Below, piece by piece: positions 63,316-64,000 of a DNA stretch of 64,000 nucleotides. Every line of letters begins with the position of its first letter. The stretch's first letter is position 1. The translations under genes and the position numbers were made by a program. A model generated the notes under the pieces. It saw only the letters and a list, made by a program, of their open reading frames with translations, was not told where the DNA came from and did not search any database. The stretch comes from Mycobacterium sp. ACS4331 (GTDB lineage: Bacteria > Actinomycetota > Actinomycetes > Mycobacteriales > Mycobacteriaceae): NCBI RefSeq assembly GCF_001667265.1, contig NZ_LZHW01000011.1:1-64000 (forward strand), given 5' to 3'.

Positions 63316-64000
63316 CCGACGTCGCACTGGAGGAGTTCCGCCAGACCGTTCGGACCTGGTGCGCCGAACATGTGCCGACCGATTGGCGTGCGCGCCAGAC
63401 GGGTGTCGGGGACGACGAGTTCGTCGCCTTCCAGAAGTCCTGGTTCGCCAAACTGCATACCGCGGGCTATGCGGTGCCGCACTGGCCCGCCGAGTGGGGC
63501 GGTGGCATGTCTGTCGCCCAGCAGATCGTGCTGTACCAGGAGCTGGCTCGCCACGACGCGCCACGCCTGGTGCTGGCCTTCGTCGGTATTCACCATGCCG
63601 CGTCGACACTGCTGGTGGCCGGCACCGAGGAACAGCGCCGCCGACATCTTCCTGCGATCCTGGACGGCGAGATCTGGGTGCAGGGGTTCTCCGAACCTGA
63701 GGCCGGATCGGACCTGGCGAGCCTGCGGACCACGGCCCGCAAGGTGGGGGACCGCTACGTCGTCAACGGTCAGAAGCTCTGGGCCAGCGGTGGGCTGCAT
63801 GCCGACTGGTGCCTGTTGCTCGCGCGCACCGATCCCGATGCGCCCAAGCGCAAGGGCATCTCATATTTCCTGCTCGACATGACGACACCGGGAATCGACG
63901 TCCGCCCGATCCGCAACGCCGTCGGTGAGTCGCACTTCTGCGAGATCTTCCTCAACGACGTCGAGATCCCCGCCGCGAACCTGGTGGGGCCGGAGAACGC
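63312..64000 (+). CDS. Acyl-CoA dehydrogenase (FadE-type), cut by window edge
   Basis: About 229 codons visible. GFSEPEAGSDLASLRTTA, VVNGQKLWAS and the middle beta domain are present; the C-terminal domain lies outside. ATG overlaps the previous stop. Third FadE of the operon, so the pathway continues to the right. Confidence 0.9.
   Translation, partial: MTDVALEEFRQTVRTWCAEHVPTDWRARQTGVGDDEFVAFQKSWFAKLHTAGYAVPHWPAEWGGGMSVAQQIVLYQELARHDAPRLVLAFVGIHHAASTLLVAGTEEQRRRHLPAILDGEIWVQGFSEPEAGSDLASLRTTARKVGDRYVVNGQKLWASGGLHADWCLLLARTDPDAPKRKGISYFLLDMTTPGIDVRPIRNAVGESHFCEIFLNDVEIPAANLVGPEN

Overview
The window is high-GC actinobacterial DNA and almost certainly comes from a fast-growing, environmental mycobacterium (Mycolicibacterium type). 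The evidence is an mce operon, many acyl-CoA dehydrogenases and acyl-CoA synthetases, two P450s, a 13E12-family HNH protein preceded by a mycobacterial-type LexA box, a flavin-independent-type MTHFR homologue, frequent GTG starts and many ATGA/GTGA gene overlaps. No rRNA, tRNA, IS element or CRISPR was seen. Everything here is read by eye; no database search was run.

Region 1 (1-19103): an mce gene set (mceA-B-C-D, minus strand, running off the left edge), a dihydrodipicolinate-reductase-like protein, a tandem double-TetR regulator, an SDR, a VWA protein, a CbbQ/NorQ-type AAA+ ATPase, a cytoplasmic solute-binding-like protein, an AveC-family membrane protein, and an overlapping run of SDR, aldehyde dehydrogenase, P450, SDR and P450. 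A 15-bp sequence, consensus GAACARATNTTNGGT, recurs at 4791, 7409, 8481, 10184 and 11036, each time next to a gene start. I read these genes as one regulon, probably controlled by the double-TetR protein, for uptake and oxidation of a lipid-like substrate. This is the strongest candidate for an undescribed system.

Region 2 (19114-29623): mostly housekeeping or conserved genes: DUF808 membrane protein, CopC-like protein, CobW-type GTPase, MTHFR-like protein, HrpA helicase, thioesterase, DUF1295 membrane protein and an FAD oxidoreductase.

Region 3 (29632-36838): a minus-strand series of molybdopterin oxidoreductase, small exported protein, acyl-CoA carboxylase beta subunit and two acyl-CoA dehydrogenases, with a divergent SnoaL-like protein.

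Region 4 (37081-47457): a divergent GH13 protein, an esterase, a DUF4239 membrane protein, a 13E12 HNH protein with a perfect SOS box, an SRPBCC protein, a rhomboid protease, a TetR regulator, and a STAS / HATPase / STAS set that resembles a partner-switching module and has a SigF-like promoter.

Region 5 (47459-64000): a divergent catabolic locus. To the left run a beta-propeller (SMP-30-like) protein, a HutC-type GntR regulator, an acyl-CoA synthetase, an SDR and a second synthetase. To the right run an SDR, a Rieske oxygenase, a luciferase-like monooxygenase, a Baeyer-Villiger-type monooxygenase, an SDR, a type III CoA-transferase and three acyl-CoA dehydrogenases. Two copies of GTCCAGACAAT lie in the shared promoter region, one overlapping a good -35 box. 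The gene content fits hydroxylation and oxidation of a cyclic compound to a ketone, conversion to a lactone, ring opening, CoA activation and beta-oxidation. The substrate is unknown.
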